Below the pieces are notes generated by a model that saw only the letters and a list, made by a program, of their open reading frames with translations, made no database searches and was not told the origin of the DNA. Source: Mucidula mucida (lineage: Eukaryota; Basidiomycota; Agaricomycetes; Agaricales; Physalacriaceae). From it: DNA of 23,894 bases. The DNA lies in assembly GCA_015501055.1 (NCBI GenBank), contig JADNYV010000523.1, positions 1-23,894 of the forward strand, read 5' to 3'. This document shows, piece by piece, positions 9,347-18,107 of this stretch (positions are counted from its first letter, which is position 1; each line of letters starts with the position of its first letter). Position numbers and translations under genes: made by a program.

Positions 9347-10686
9347 ATGTCCCACCCCCTCTCTCTCACCGAAGGAGATCGTGAACAGACGATTCGCGAA
9401 GTCCTGAATATTGGGTTTCCTCGCGTGCACAGTAGTGAGGAGGCACTAGCTTCCACAACGACACGCAATCTTCGGGCTCCTCTGAGTCCAACCCCTGTTG
9501 GCCTGCGCTCCAAGCGAGGTCTGCATCACATCGAGGCAGACGAGGATCAATCACCCTCTCTATCGGGAGCTCGTCGGCTGGCAGGGCTCGATGCCAGGCT
9601 ACTTCATCATGCATCTTCCAGACAGAGCACGCCTTAAATATGTCAAAGCGTCCGGCAACATTCCCCTATTTCTTGTCGATTATATTCAAAGATTTCCTGG
9701 CCTTGCTCTTCCAATCCCTCACCTCGACCGTTCCGCTTCGCGCAAGCGGGCTGAGATGTTGTTCGGCCGCGAGCATGCTATCGATGATCCTAGAGAAATC
9801 GAGACTATCGCCGATCTCCAAAAAGCACACCTCTATCAGGGCGAATTGATAGCAGCTTGTGCTTCGGCCGTCGCCGGGAATCCCAAAAGGTTCACGGATA
9901 CTTCAGATTTTTTACAGTCTACGAGGACTGCGCCGACGATCCATCCTGGGTCCGAGGAAGTCAGCGCTTCACGATACCTATCATTGAACCCCGAACTTCC
10001 AGGCCTCAGAAAGTCCACCCGCCAAGCGCACCAAGTTCGTTATGACGCTCTCGAATTATTTCGGTTGTCAGCCATTGAAGCGACCCACATTCAGCCCATA
10101 TGTGCGCCCCTGAATGCTGATTTTCCACTTTCTGCCGTCGTGCAGTTTGCTCAGGAGCAGCTTCCGCTTGAATCCTTCATCTGTCAAGGTCACGACGACC
10201 CAGCTCGGTGTCGCTCGGATCATTGCTGCGGTCGAGTTCTTGAATTCCCAAGGCCATTTACGACATCTGGACGCCCAATAGGCATCGACAGCGACCTCGT
10301 TTTGCCTTTGATGAACCAGGCCCAGGTGACCAGACTCCCGTACCGGAGGCCACTTAACAGAGCCGAGATGATCACAGTATCATTGTTTCTCCAGAATGTG
10401 AGTTTACGCTTTCCTTTGATTGCGTGAAGTCTGACTCGGGATCGAGGTATGGGGAGTTGCCCTGGCGGCAGACGCCACGTTCATAACAGTTAGTGGCGTT
10501 AACGAGGAGATATTGTTCATCCGCCATCGGGCCACGCAGACGTTACTACTCTCTAACGTCCTAACCGTTCATCGTGACCCTCTATTAACCAACACTCCTC
10601 ACCTTTTCGTTCACGTCGGCGAAGCTGTTTGTGCGCACGATGATGCATTATTATGGGCAATCGCACCCTCCTGGCTAGCGGATTAG
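9347..10686 (+). CDS. Uncharacterised protein related at its C-terminus to the adjacent kinase-like gene
   Basis: The ATG at 9347 (CCACCATG context) opens MSHPLSLTEGDREQTI. From about 9500 a different frame is open for some 300 codons, so an intron or one-base change must lie between about 9430 and 9600. The long exon ends at 10397 with donor GTGAGT. An intron at 10398-10446 (branch CTGACT) leads in phase 0 into a last exon, 10447-10686. That exon reads VWGVALAADATFITV, then LFIRHRATQTLLLSNVL, and stops at TAG 10684-10686. The ADATF, IRHR..QTL and LS pattern, and an intron placed immediately before V/A-W in phase 0, match the gene at 6375-8572. No kinase motifs follow. Homology to that family is strongly suggested; function is unknown. 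The N-terminal frame change could also mean a decayed copy. Confidence 0.55.
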
Positions 10687-10704
10687 ATAATCAGTTCCCA
10701 TGAC
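10681..10704. repeat. Short direct repeat, copy 1
   Basis: This 24-nt stretch begins with the last sense codon and stop of the preceding gene. It matches 10785-10808 at 21 of 24 positions (core TAATCARTTCCCAYGAC). The two copies bracket the palindrome at 10717-10777. Confidence 0.8.
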
Positions 10705-10716
10705 GTAGTCGGGTTC

Positions 10717-10777
10717 ACGGCAGGCAAAATTTGGGCAGATTTCGACGGTCGAAATCTGCCCAAATTTTGCCTGCCGT
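10717..10777. repeat. Perfect palindrome, 30-bp arms, 1-nt spacer
   Basis: The left arm is 10717-10746 and the right arm 10748-10777. The right arm is the exact reverse complement of the left arm, with a single G between them. Each arm contains two GGCAG motifs and an AAAATTT block, as terminal inverted repeats of DNA transposons often do. It could be two abutting transposon ends or a minimal fold-back element. It lies about 90 bp upstream of a MULE-type protein start. A link to that element is inference. Confidence 0.93.
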
Positions 10778-10784
10778 CTTATGG

Positions 10785-10808
10785 GATTAGTTAATCAATT
10801 CCCACGAC
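10785..10808. repeat. Short direct repeat, copy 2
   Basis: Partner of 10681-10704, with three mismatches, located just right of the palindrome. It is too diverged and too long for a fresh target-site duplication, so a local duplication around the insertion is more likely. Confidence 0.8.
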
Positions 10809-10865
10809 AAATTGGTGCCGGAATATGTACTTGTGTGCGTCTATAGACTGCTGTCCTCTGCAAGT

Positions 10866-11883
10866 ATGAGTAATAACGCATCTGACACGTCGAAAGAGGA
10901 AGGTAAGTGATACTACTGTCATTACTTATACCCTGCATTCTACTGAAATGATTAGAAGAGCGCAAGTGCTCCCACTGCAAATACCGTGGCAAAGTCTCGA
11001 CCTTCCCCCGCACTAAAAACCTTGGATATAAGAAGAAATGTGTCTCCTGCGATACCCGGGACACGACTCGAAGGCACACTAATACATCCGACGCGTCAAA
11101 GGAGAACAATAGTACTTCCGCTTCTGCCCAAACGTCTACTCGGCCACCAACCACGGGTGTGCTATCAGAAATGGAATGGCATGAAGCGGCTAAGATGATA
11201 CGTGACCATAAGGGCCATGCCTTCGAATTCGAAGCAGTTGTCCATCTTGACGCGCTTCTGACCGAGATACAAGTCACCGCAAATGATGATACGGTCAGCG
11301 ATCCAGCTGATCATGTGACTCAACCCGTGGAAAGTGCTCTCATGGCGCGTCAAGTGGCCCGCGAGATCAGAAATCTGACAGACTATCGATTCATGTACGT
11401 GTATCCATCAGATTTCCTTCTTTATGTACTAATGTTCCACGGAACAGATATAAGCACTACCGTGACAGTGACTCCGGATCCAGAACATTTGTTTTCTTCT
11501 GTGCCCAGCTCAAAGGGCAGGAGACAAAGGAAAGGCTTGTAGAAGACCCTAAGAGGCAGCGTATGCGAATGAAGATGGATCGTTTTGCCTGTAACGGATG
11601 GTTGCGCGTGACCTTCGCGAATGATGATGCATCTACCGCGCGCATTCAATTGATGCATCACCACGCGCATACACCATACGTGGACATCAATCTTGGGCAG
11701 AAACAGAAGGATCTCATTGTTATGAATGACCATATTTTCACACTTTCACATCTTATCATATCTTATCGGGGGCCTTGTCTTATCAACCAACGGACTGTTT
11801 CATCATCTGTTTCGTCACCGATCATACTCCTTTTCATTACCGAAGCCGTACTCATGACGGACACACACCCAACACATGGATGA
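10866..11883 (+). CDS. MULE/FAR1-type transposon protein, N-terminal part
   Basis: Exon 1 (10866-10902, MSNNASDTSKEE) joins exon 2 (10956-11394) through a 53-nt intron (GTAAGT, ATTAG). Exon 2 joins exon 3 (from 11448) through a second 53-nt intron (GTACGT, branch CTAAT, ACAG), with phases kept. Exon 2 starts with a Cys-rich motif (CSHCKYRGKV, later KKKCVSCDTR) that is a likely zinc-binding module. Exon 3 has YKHYRDSDSG, FVFFCAQLKG, MDRFACNGWLRVTF and HHHAHTPYVDI. This is the FAR1-like DNA-binding pattern found at the N-terminus of Agaricomycete Mutator-like transposases. Similarity fades after about 11735, although the frame stays open to the TGA at 11881-11883. The catalytic DDE region and SWIM finger are absent, so this is a truncated element or a domesticated N-terminal protein. 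Coding is intact over the recognisable part. Confidence 0.68.
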
Positions 11884-12097
11884 CATCATACATGCCGATA
11901 CCTCATGGACTCCCTATTGTATACACACCGCCGACACTCGTAGCACACATGGTCGTTTCAGTATTATTACTTACATGCAGTCACCACTCGTATTTAATGG
12001 TTTCACGGACTAGTAGCATACAACACTGGGTCAAGGGCGTGGAGCATCCCTAGTGGAAACGCGTATGGACAAGGAGCTTCAAACACAGACTTACTAG
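11884..12097. other. Likely U3 part of the 5' LTR; left border not resolved
   Basis: No gene is supported between the MULE-type remnant and the TATA box of the retrotransposon. Because the second LTR is missing, the left border cannot be set by comparison. It lies somewhere between about 11735 and 12090. Confidence 0.35.
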
Positions 12098-12246
12098 TAT
12101 ATAAGCAGTAGTGTAGTATCATTGTACTTTAGTTCCGATCTCGTTTATACACCTGGCCTAGCCTAGTCTTACGAACGTGAACGCTTTCTTCCTTAGTTCT
12201 TGCTGTGGTACCTGGTTGAGTCTCGTGGCTTAGTCAGTCGCTAACA
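12098..12246 (+). promoter_or_regulatory. Promoter and R-U5 part of the 5' LTR
   Basis: TATATAAG at 12098-12105 is a good TATA box. About 30 bp downstream, at 12130, starts the sequence that is complementary to the putative primer-binding site. The LTR is taken to end at CTAACA (12241-12246), which fits the usual CA-3' LTR end. A 7-bp hairpin (12285-12291 and 12293-12299) lies just beyond. The borders are inferred from these signals, not from a matched LTR. Confidence 0.45.
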
Positions 12247-12248
12247 GA

Positions 12249-12260
12249 AGATCGGAACTA
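12249..12260 (+). promoter_or_regulatory. Putative self-priming primer-binding site
   Basis: AGATCGGAACTA here is the exact reverse complement of TAGTTCCGATCT at 12130-12141. Tf1/sushi-type chromoviruses prime reverse transcription with the folded 5' end of their own mRNA, which pairs with a site just after the 5' LTR. Position (2 nt past the presumed LTR end) and length (12 nt) fit that arrangement. Confidence 0.55.
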
Positions 12261-12843
12261 CTTTCTACCACCTACCACACATCCCTGATCGTCGATCAGC
12301 ACTTCGCTGTTTGATCATCGCACATTCCCCATCCCCTTTCCTGTTTACAGATCGACGGAATCCTAATTCCAGCGCACGTCCGCATACGTGTGTATTGGTC
12401 CCAGTAGCGCCGGCTAACAGTTAGAGATAACTGCCTCGGGTGCTGGAAGTAGCCGCTCTCACGAGAACGAACTTTTGGCAGTTGCACTTCAGTGGGCGCT
12501 GTTTACGGGTCAACCCCCGTTCCCAGGAAAACTTCGGCTTACCTCACACCAGAGGGACGTCGGCTGGGCAATTGCGAACTTGTGACGAGCTCTTGGGCTC
12601 CGTAGATACGTAGTCAGTAGTCGGTAAAATAGTGTAGACAGTTACGATACCTACCTACTTTACTTACCTTACGATACACATCATCATTCCCCACCCTACC
12701 AAGTCCTGGATTCTATTTCAGATCTAGGCGATCCCTCCCTATTCATCCAAACCTCTATTCCCTCACCCGTTTCATCCAAATCCGCATCACCCATATCCCC
12801 ACTTTCACCCTTTCAATCTCCGATCCCATCACCCCGATCCATC
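12261..12843 (+). other. Retrotransposon 5' leader
   Basis: This is the untranslated stretch between the primer-binding site and the Gag start. The last 180 nt are C-rich and G-poor (runs of CATCC, CCCATC), as expected for an unstructured leader. No gene is supported in it. Confidence 0.5.
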
Positions 12844-13772
12844 ATGTCCAACGAAGCACCCGAAACCGCTCCTCACACACCCGCTCATCATGCCGATACC
12901 GAAATCAAAGGCCGATCCCTTGTGAACAAGCCTTACGACTATGACGGGGACAAGTCCAAGTACAAGAGCTGGTGGCGATCAATGTTCACATACATCCGTG
13001 ACAAGAAGAACAACCTCACATCTGACTCCGAAAGGATCGATGTTGTTCTCTCCTACATCCGAGGAGATCACGTAGATGCATGGGTCCAGAACTATTCGGA
13101 CCAGAACTTCGATGAGGAAGAAGAGGAATGGACAGTCTCTTGGACGGAGTTCAAGGAAGACTTGAAGGAGCGATTTGTGGATTCCAACCTCGCGCGAGAC
13201 GCGCAAGACCAGATCGAGCGGTTGCGCCAGGGGCAAGACACCGCTCAAGACTTCTTCCAGAAGTTCGAGGTCCTGCTCACTCAGGCGGATACTCGAAGGA
13301 TGACGCATTCGTCGTGAGACTTCTCGAGACCAATGTCAACGAGAAGATCATCGACCAGATCTATGGCAGCCGAGACGGGTTGCCAGAGAAGTACAAGGAT
13401 TGGAAGGCACAGATCCTTCAGATCGATCAGCTGTGGAGAAGGCGGGCGGCGAGCAAGAGGTCCGGAATGCAGTCCCGGCCTCAAGCTCCGCAGGTGGCTA
13501 CATCAAGAGCCAATCCTACGAACCCACCCCCGACGCCGATCACACGACGAGATGCCACCGGTGTTACCTATGGAGGAGCCGGCAGGCCGATGGACATCGA
13601 CAATGCATGTCGAAGGGGACTCTGTTTCAGCTGTGGCGAACACGGCCACGTCAGCAGGTTCTGTCCGAAGAAGGGTCGACCCCAGACGATTCGGGGTTTA
13701 TGGACCGAGATGAATGACGAGGAGAAGAAGAAGCTGGCCGAAGAGTTGGGTTTTGCGAAGCTCCCGCAGTAA
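12844..13772 (+). pseudogene. gag: Gag capsid protein, one frameshift
   Basis: The ATG at 12844 opens a capsid-type protein with FTYIRDKKNNLTSD, VVLSYIRGDHVDAW and RFVDSNLARDAQDQI, the retrotransposon-gag pattern. One base is missing in a G-run near 13287, after which the frame continues through GYSKDDAFVVRLLETNVNEK. A zinc knuckle of the CX2CX4HX4C type (CFSCGEHGHVSRFC, 13623-13664) lies near the C-terminus. Gag ends at TAA 13770-13772. Length is about 310 residues when the break is bridged, usual for this group. Gag packages the element RNA into particles in the cytoplasm. The Pol frame is already open over the last 59 nt, in the frame one base later. Confidence 0.85.
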
Positions 13773-16700
13773 ACGCAGTCCTGCCGGAGCAGTCATTAAG
13801 GAAGAGTCGTCAGATGCAGATTCTATTTACAGTACAGGTACTGAAACACCTAAAATATCATCGACGACTTTACCACCAAAACCTGCGAAAGAAAGATTTG
13901 AGCCAAATACGCCCGAGTGGATTGCACAACGGCTAAGAGAGGATGATGTGTCGAGAGCAGTGGGAATTTTGAGAGCATGGATGCCGGAGCGGAGAGAGAG
14001 AGAAGCGACGGAGGAGAAGGTGATGGCGATCAGAGCGTTGACAAAGGAAGCTGCGGTGGAAGTTGTGACAGAGTTGAAAAAGTCGAGGAAGTACATCCGG
14101 GGAACAAAGGGGCAGGACATGAAACTCCGAGTAACCATAGAGAGCGTACACACAGGCTCTGAATGGGAAACGAGTGCCCTTCTTGACAGCGGAGCAACGG
14201 GTTCTTGCGTCAATAAAGAATTCGTCGAGAAGAACGGCTCCCGATCAAGGAGTTACCGGTCAAGCTCCCTGTCTACAATGCGGATGGAACCCTAAACGAG
14301 GGAGGAGCAATCGAAGGTTTTGTGGAGGTCCGGATGAAGATCGGTGATCATGCAGAAAAGATCGAGTTGGCCGTCACCAATCTTGGCAAAACAAGCATCT
14401 TTTTGGGGCTAGATTGGTTACGATATCACAACCCCACGATCAACTGGACGGAATCCACGTTGACTTTTGATCGATGCCCAGACCGTTGCGGTACCTACCC
14501 GAGTATAACTCGCCGGAAGACGAAGGAGAAGATGTAGAAGAAAAGCTGGAAGAGGGAGAGCGTTTGTTCTGGATGGACTGGGACAACTATCGCAAAAGCG
14601 GTGAAAAGCTGAGATCACAACAGCCTTCATCTGCTGCTGCACCTTACATTGAGGAATTTTCCGATGTATTCAGCAAGGCGGACTTTGATAAGTTACCGGA
14701 GCGAAGACCCTGGGATCACGCGATAGAACTCACGCCTGGTTCCAAACCGGTTGACTGCAAGGTCTATCCCCTTAGTCCATCCGAGCAGAAGGCATTAGAC
14801 GAGTTCTTGGAGGAAAATATACGCACGGGACGCATACGGCCATCAATCTCACCCATGGCGTCACCATTCTTCTTTGTCAAGAAGAAGGACGGAGCCTTCG
14901 GCCAGTACAGGATTATCGGAAGTTGAACGACATGACAATCAAGAACCGATACCCCTTGCCGTTGATTCAGGAGCTTATCGACAAGCTGAAGGGAGCAAAG
15001 GTTTTCACAAAGATGGATGTCCGATGGGGTTACAATAACATCCGGATCAAAGATGGTGATGAGTGGAAAGCGGGTTTAGAACAAATCGAGGGCTGTTCGA
15101 GCCATTAGTAATGTTCTTCGGACTCACAAACTCGCCGGCAACGTTCCAATCGTTCATGAATCACATCTTGAAGGAGTTGATTGACGGCGGACATGTTATA
15201 GTTTACCTAGATGATATACTCATCTTTACGAACACTCTCGAGGAGCATAGACAGATTGTACGAAAGGTATTGGAGATATTACGAGTAAATAAGCTGTATT
15301 TAAAACCCGAGAAATGTAGTTTTGAGGCACAGACTGTAGATTACTTAGGAGTTATTGTTGGAGGAGGAGAAGTGAAGATGGATCCGGCAAAAGTGGCCGT
15401 AGTGAAGGAATGGAAGGAGCCGACGAAGAAGAAGGAAGTGCAGTCATTCCTGGGATTCTGCAACTTCTACCGACGTTTCATTCGGGGATTTGCGGGAGTA
15501 GCGAAGCCGTTGACATCGCTAACCGGGAAGGGCGAGTGGGTTTGGGGCATGGAGCAGCATGAGGCGTTTGAGGAGTTGAAACGGAGGATGACGGAAGAAC
15601 CCGTTCTGATCGTACCACGCGACGACGGCAAGTTTCGAGTTGAGGCGGACTCCTCGAACTATGCGAACGGGGCGGTTCTTTCCCAGTTTGTTGAGGAAAA
15701 TGGAGACCAGTAGCTTTCCGATCTCGCGCGCTGAACGAAGTGGAGCGCAATTATGAGATCTACGACAAAGAGATGATGGCTATTATGGACTCGATCGACG
15801 ACTGGCGGCAATATCTCCTAGGCGCTAAGGAGACAGTGGAGGTTTTACCGATCATCAAAACCTTCAGTACTTTAGGAAACCGCAGAAGTTGAACCGGAGG
15901 CAGGCGCGATGGGTTACGGAGTTGGCAGAGTATGATATACAGATGATTCACAAGCCGGGCAAGACAATGGGGAAAGCTGATGCCTTGTCAAGGATGACAG
16001 GCCTTGAGAAGGGGGAAAAAGATAACGAAAACGTTGTTTTACTAAAACCGGAGTTTTTTATATCACAAATTCAATTTTCTTTACATACAGTAGCTACACC
16101 GGAGGACGAATTACTTAACAAAATCAAACAAAGAAAAGGAAACAAGGACAGATACGTACAAAAAGCATTAGAAAACAAAGAAAAAGGATGGGAAGAGAAG
16201 GAAAATGGACTTATTATATGGAAAGATCGTATTTACATACCGAAGGACAAGGAATTGCGGGGAAAAGTTATTGGAATGCATCATGATGCACAGCTTGCAG
16301 GGCATCCGGGACGGTACAAGACTCTCGAGTTGATCACACGCACCTATTGGTGGCCAGGAATTAGCCGAGACGTCCGCGAATACGTGGAAGGGTGTCAAAA
16401 ATGCCAAGTTACAAAGTCACATCGCACAAAACCGGCTGCACCCCTCCATCCTATAGACGTACCAAGCGAACCATGGGAGAAAGTTGGGACGGACATGATC
16501 GGCGAGTTGCCGGAGTCGGGAGGATACAATGCGATCAGCACGTTTGTGGACCATTTCACAAAGCGGTTACGCATTATACCAACACACACCACCCTGACGT
16601 CAGAAGGCATGGCTCGTATTTACCGCGATCGAATCTTCCCCATACATGGATTGCCGCGACAGATGATACACGATCGAGGTCCGCAATACCACTCGCGTTT

Positions 16701-17644
16701 CATGAAGGAGTTATACCGGCTGTTGGGCATTGAAGGGAACTTCACGACGGCGTACCATCCACAGGCAAATGGGCAGACGGAACGGTTGAACCAAGAGATA
16801 GAACATTTCTTACGGTTATTCGTCAATTACCATCAGAACGACTGGCACGAATGGTTACCCTCTGCCGAATTCGTTTACAACGATCGAGTTCACTCGCGAC
16901 CAAAGTTACTCCGTTCTTCGCAGACATGGGCAGACATCCCTACAAAGGCACCGCTCCGAAAACGGCATCGAGAAATGAGACTGCGCAGGAGTTTGCCGAC
17001 GGCATGAGGAAAACATGGGACGAAGTGGGGTCGCATTGAAGATGGCAAAAGAAGACATGAAACGGTTTTATGACAGGAAGCGGACAGAGGCAGTAGAGTA
17101 CAAGGAAGGCGACAAGGTATGGCTGGAGGGACGAATCTCAGCACGGACCGACCAATGAAGAAGCTCGATGACAAACGCTTCGGGCCGTTCAAAGTGATCA
17201 AGAAAGTCGGGACGAGCTCTTACAAGCTCCAGATTCCTCACACGTGGAAAAGCATTCATCCCGTGTTCAATGAGGCTCTGTGACGCCTTACCACGAGCCG
17301 CAATTTCCGACGCAACGCCGAGACACGCGTCCACCACCTGTGCTGGAAGGAGCCGAACCGGAATGGGAGGTTGAGAAAGTGGTGAATTCCCGGAAGTACC
17401 GCGGGGGTTTTCAATACAAGGTTCACTGGAAGGGTTATGGCACACACGACAGACATGGGAACCGGCATGCAATCTCAAGAATGCCGACGAAGCCATTCGC
17501 GACTTTCACCAGCAGTACCCGAAAAAGCCGAAGCCACCTGCGCTTGCTCGCATTAGAGTCGGACGCGAGTATAGAATAAAAAAAGTACTCACGAATAAAC
17601 TCATACTCATCATGCAAGCCAAGAGTATACTCGCACGTGAGTAG
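13714..17644 (+). pseudogene. pol: Pol polyprotein (PR-RT-RH-IN-chromodomain), multiply frameshifted
   Basis: Protease is marked by LLDSGATGS near 14180. Reverse transcriptase spans about 14640-15430, with FFFVKKKDG and the catalytic YLDD at about 15205. RNase H begins near 15640 (FRVEADSSNYANGAVLS). Integrase spans about 16250-16990: an HHCC finger (HHDAQLAGHPGRY, CQKCQ), the first Asp in TDMIGELP, the second in HDRGPQYH and the Glu in GQTERLNQE. A GPY/F module (KRFGPFKVIKK) lies near 17176. The chromodomain (VEKVVNSRKYRGG, VHWKGYGT, then WEPA) lies at about 17365-17510. About eleven single-base losses break it, near 14238, 14480, 14895, 15072, 15707, 15844, 16896, 17028, 17129, 17280 and 17452. 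The last frame stops at 17642-17644, inside sequence that seems foreign. The protein is not functional as written. Confidence 0.85.
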
Positions 17645-17728
17645 AGTAGAGTCTAGAGTCTATGGTGAGTCTAGAGTTTCAGTTTGGGGCCACGAATACT
17701 CGATAGACTCATACTCATAAATATTCGT

Positions 17729-17746
17729 GAATACTCATGAGTATTC
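17729..17746. repeat. Perfect 18-bp palindrome in a GAGTATTC-rich tract
   Basis: GAATACTCATGAGTATTC reads the same on both strands. It lies in a tract (about 17690-17775) made of repeated ACTC, ATTCGTGA and GAGTATTC words. Confidence 0.9.
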
Positions 17747-17811
17747 TTATATTCGTGAGTATTCGTGAGTATTCAGCTCCTAATATATATTTTTTGAACA
17801 AAATGAACCCC

Positions 17812-17890
17812 GTGAGCATTGAACCCACGGAGCTCAGCCATTTCTGTGCATCAGCACAACAACGAGTATAACCACTGCGCCAAAAGGGCA
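17812..17890 (-). ncRNA. tRNA-like sequence with A- and B-box
   Basis: On the minus strand TGGCGCAGTGG matches the Pol III A box. GTGGG-TTCAATG-CTCAC forms a proper T-arm with a 7-nt loop and contains the B-box core GGTTCAA. The expected acceptor pairing and a 7-nt anticodon loop are not found; TGTGC-TGAT-GCACA takes that place. It is thus tRNA-derived, not a functional tRNA. Confidence 0.45.
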
Positions 17891-17893
17891 TAT

Positions 17894-18107
17894 TCATTAT
17901 ACAATTTCAGTCCAGATCACACATAATTAGGTAAAATGCCATTAGCAAAAAAAAGGACAAAGGCCATGAAGGCCATACAAAATGTTGTGCTACAAACAAA
18001 CCTGATGCGAGTACTGTTGCGAAGCGACGCATACGACGCATCAGGTGAAGAGTATGATACATCTAATATACAAAAAAACTACAAAATCGTCCACAAAAAC
18101 GAATACT
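17894..18107. other. AT-rich spacer with a 9-bp inverted repeat
   Basis: No gene is supported. CCTGATGCG at 18001-18009 and CGCATCAGG at 18037-18045 are a perfect inverted repeat with a 27-nt loop. They lie just past the stop of the next minus-strand gene and could act in its 3' end formation (inference). Confidence 0.5.

Larger units (their letters stand above)
12098..17644 (+). mobile_element. Ty3/gypsy chromovirus, 5' LTR part to pol end, no 3' LTR seen
   Basis: The order is TATA/LTR end, self-priming site, Gag with zinc knuckle, protease, reverse transcriptase, RNase H, integrase, GPY/F and chromodomain. This is the chromoviral (sushi-like) layout. The sequence after pol (17645-18107) has no match to the 5' LTR region, so the 3' LTR is absent or lies beyond a rearrangement. 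The element seems to have landed next to the MULE-type remnant. It has many one-base breaks and should not be autonomous as written. Confidence 0.85.
17578..17893 (-). mobile_element. Candidate tRNA-derived SINE-like element
   Basis: Read on the minus strand, the unit begins with a tRNA-like head (17893-17810), passes through a repeat-rich body of GAATACTC/GAGTATTC words, and ends in TTTTTTT at about 17579-17585, a Pol III terminator. This order (Pol III promoter, body, T-run) is that of a SINE or other Pol III transcript. No convincing target-site duplication is visible. It directly abuts, or overlaps, the last codons of pol. Confidence 0.4.

Noticed and set aside
17068..17496. Minus-strand open frame of about 142 codons opposite the chromodomain end of pol
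   Set aside because: The plus strand carries clear GPY/F and chromodomain motifs over the same bases, so this is an antisense shadow.
17812..17890. A functional tRNA gene on the minus strand
   Set aside because: The acceptor stem does not pair and no 7-nt anticodon loop is present. It was kept only as a tRNA-derived sequence.
17645..18107. Search for a 3' LTR after pol
   Set aside because: I compared this stretch by eye with 11735-12843 and saw no matching segment, apart from short words. The 3' LTR is not claimed.
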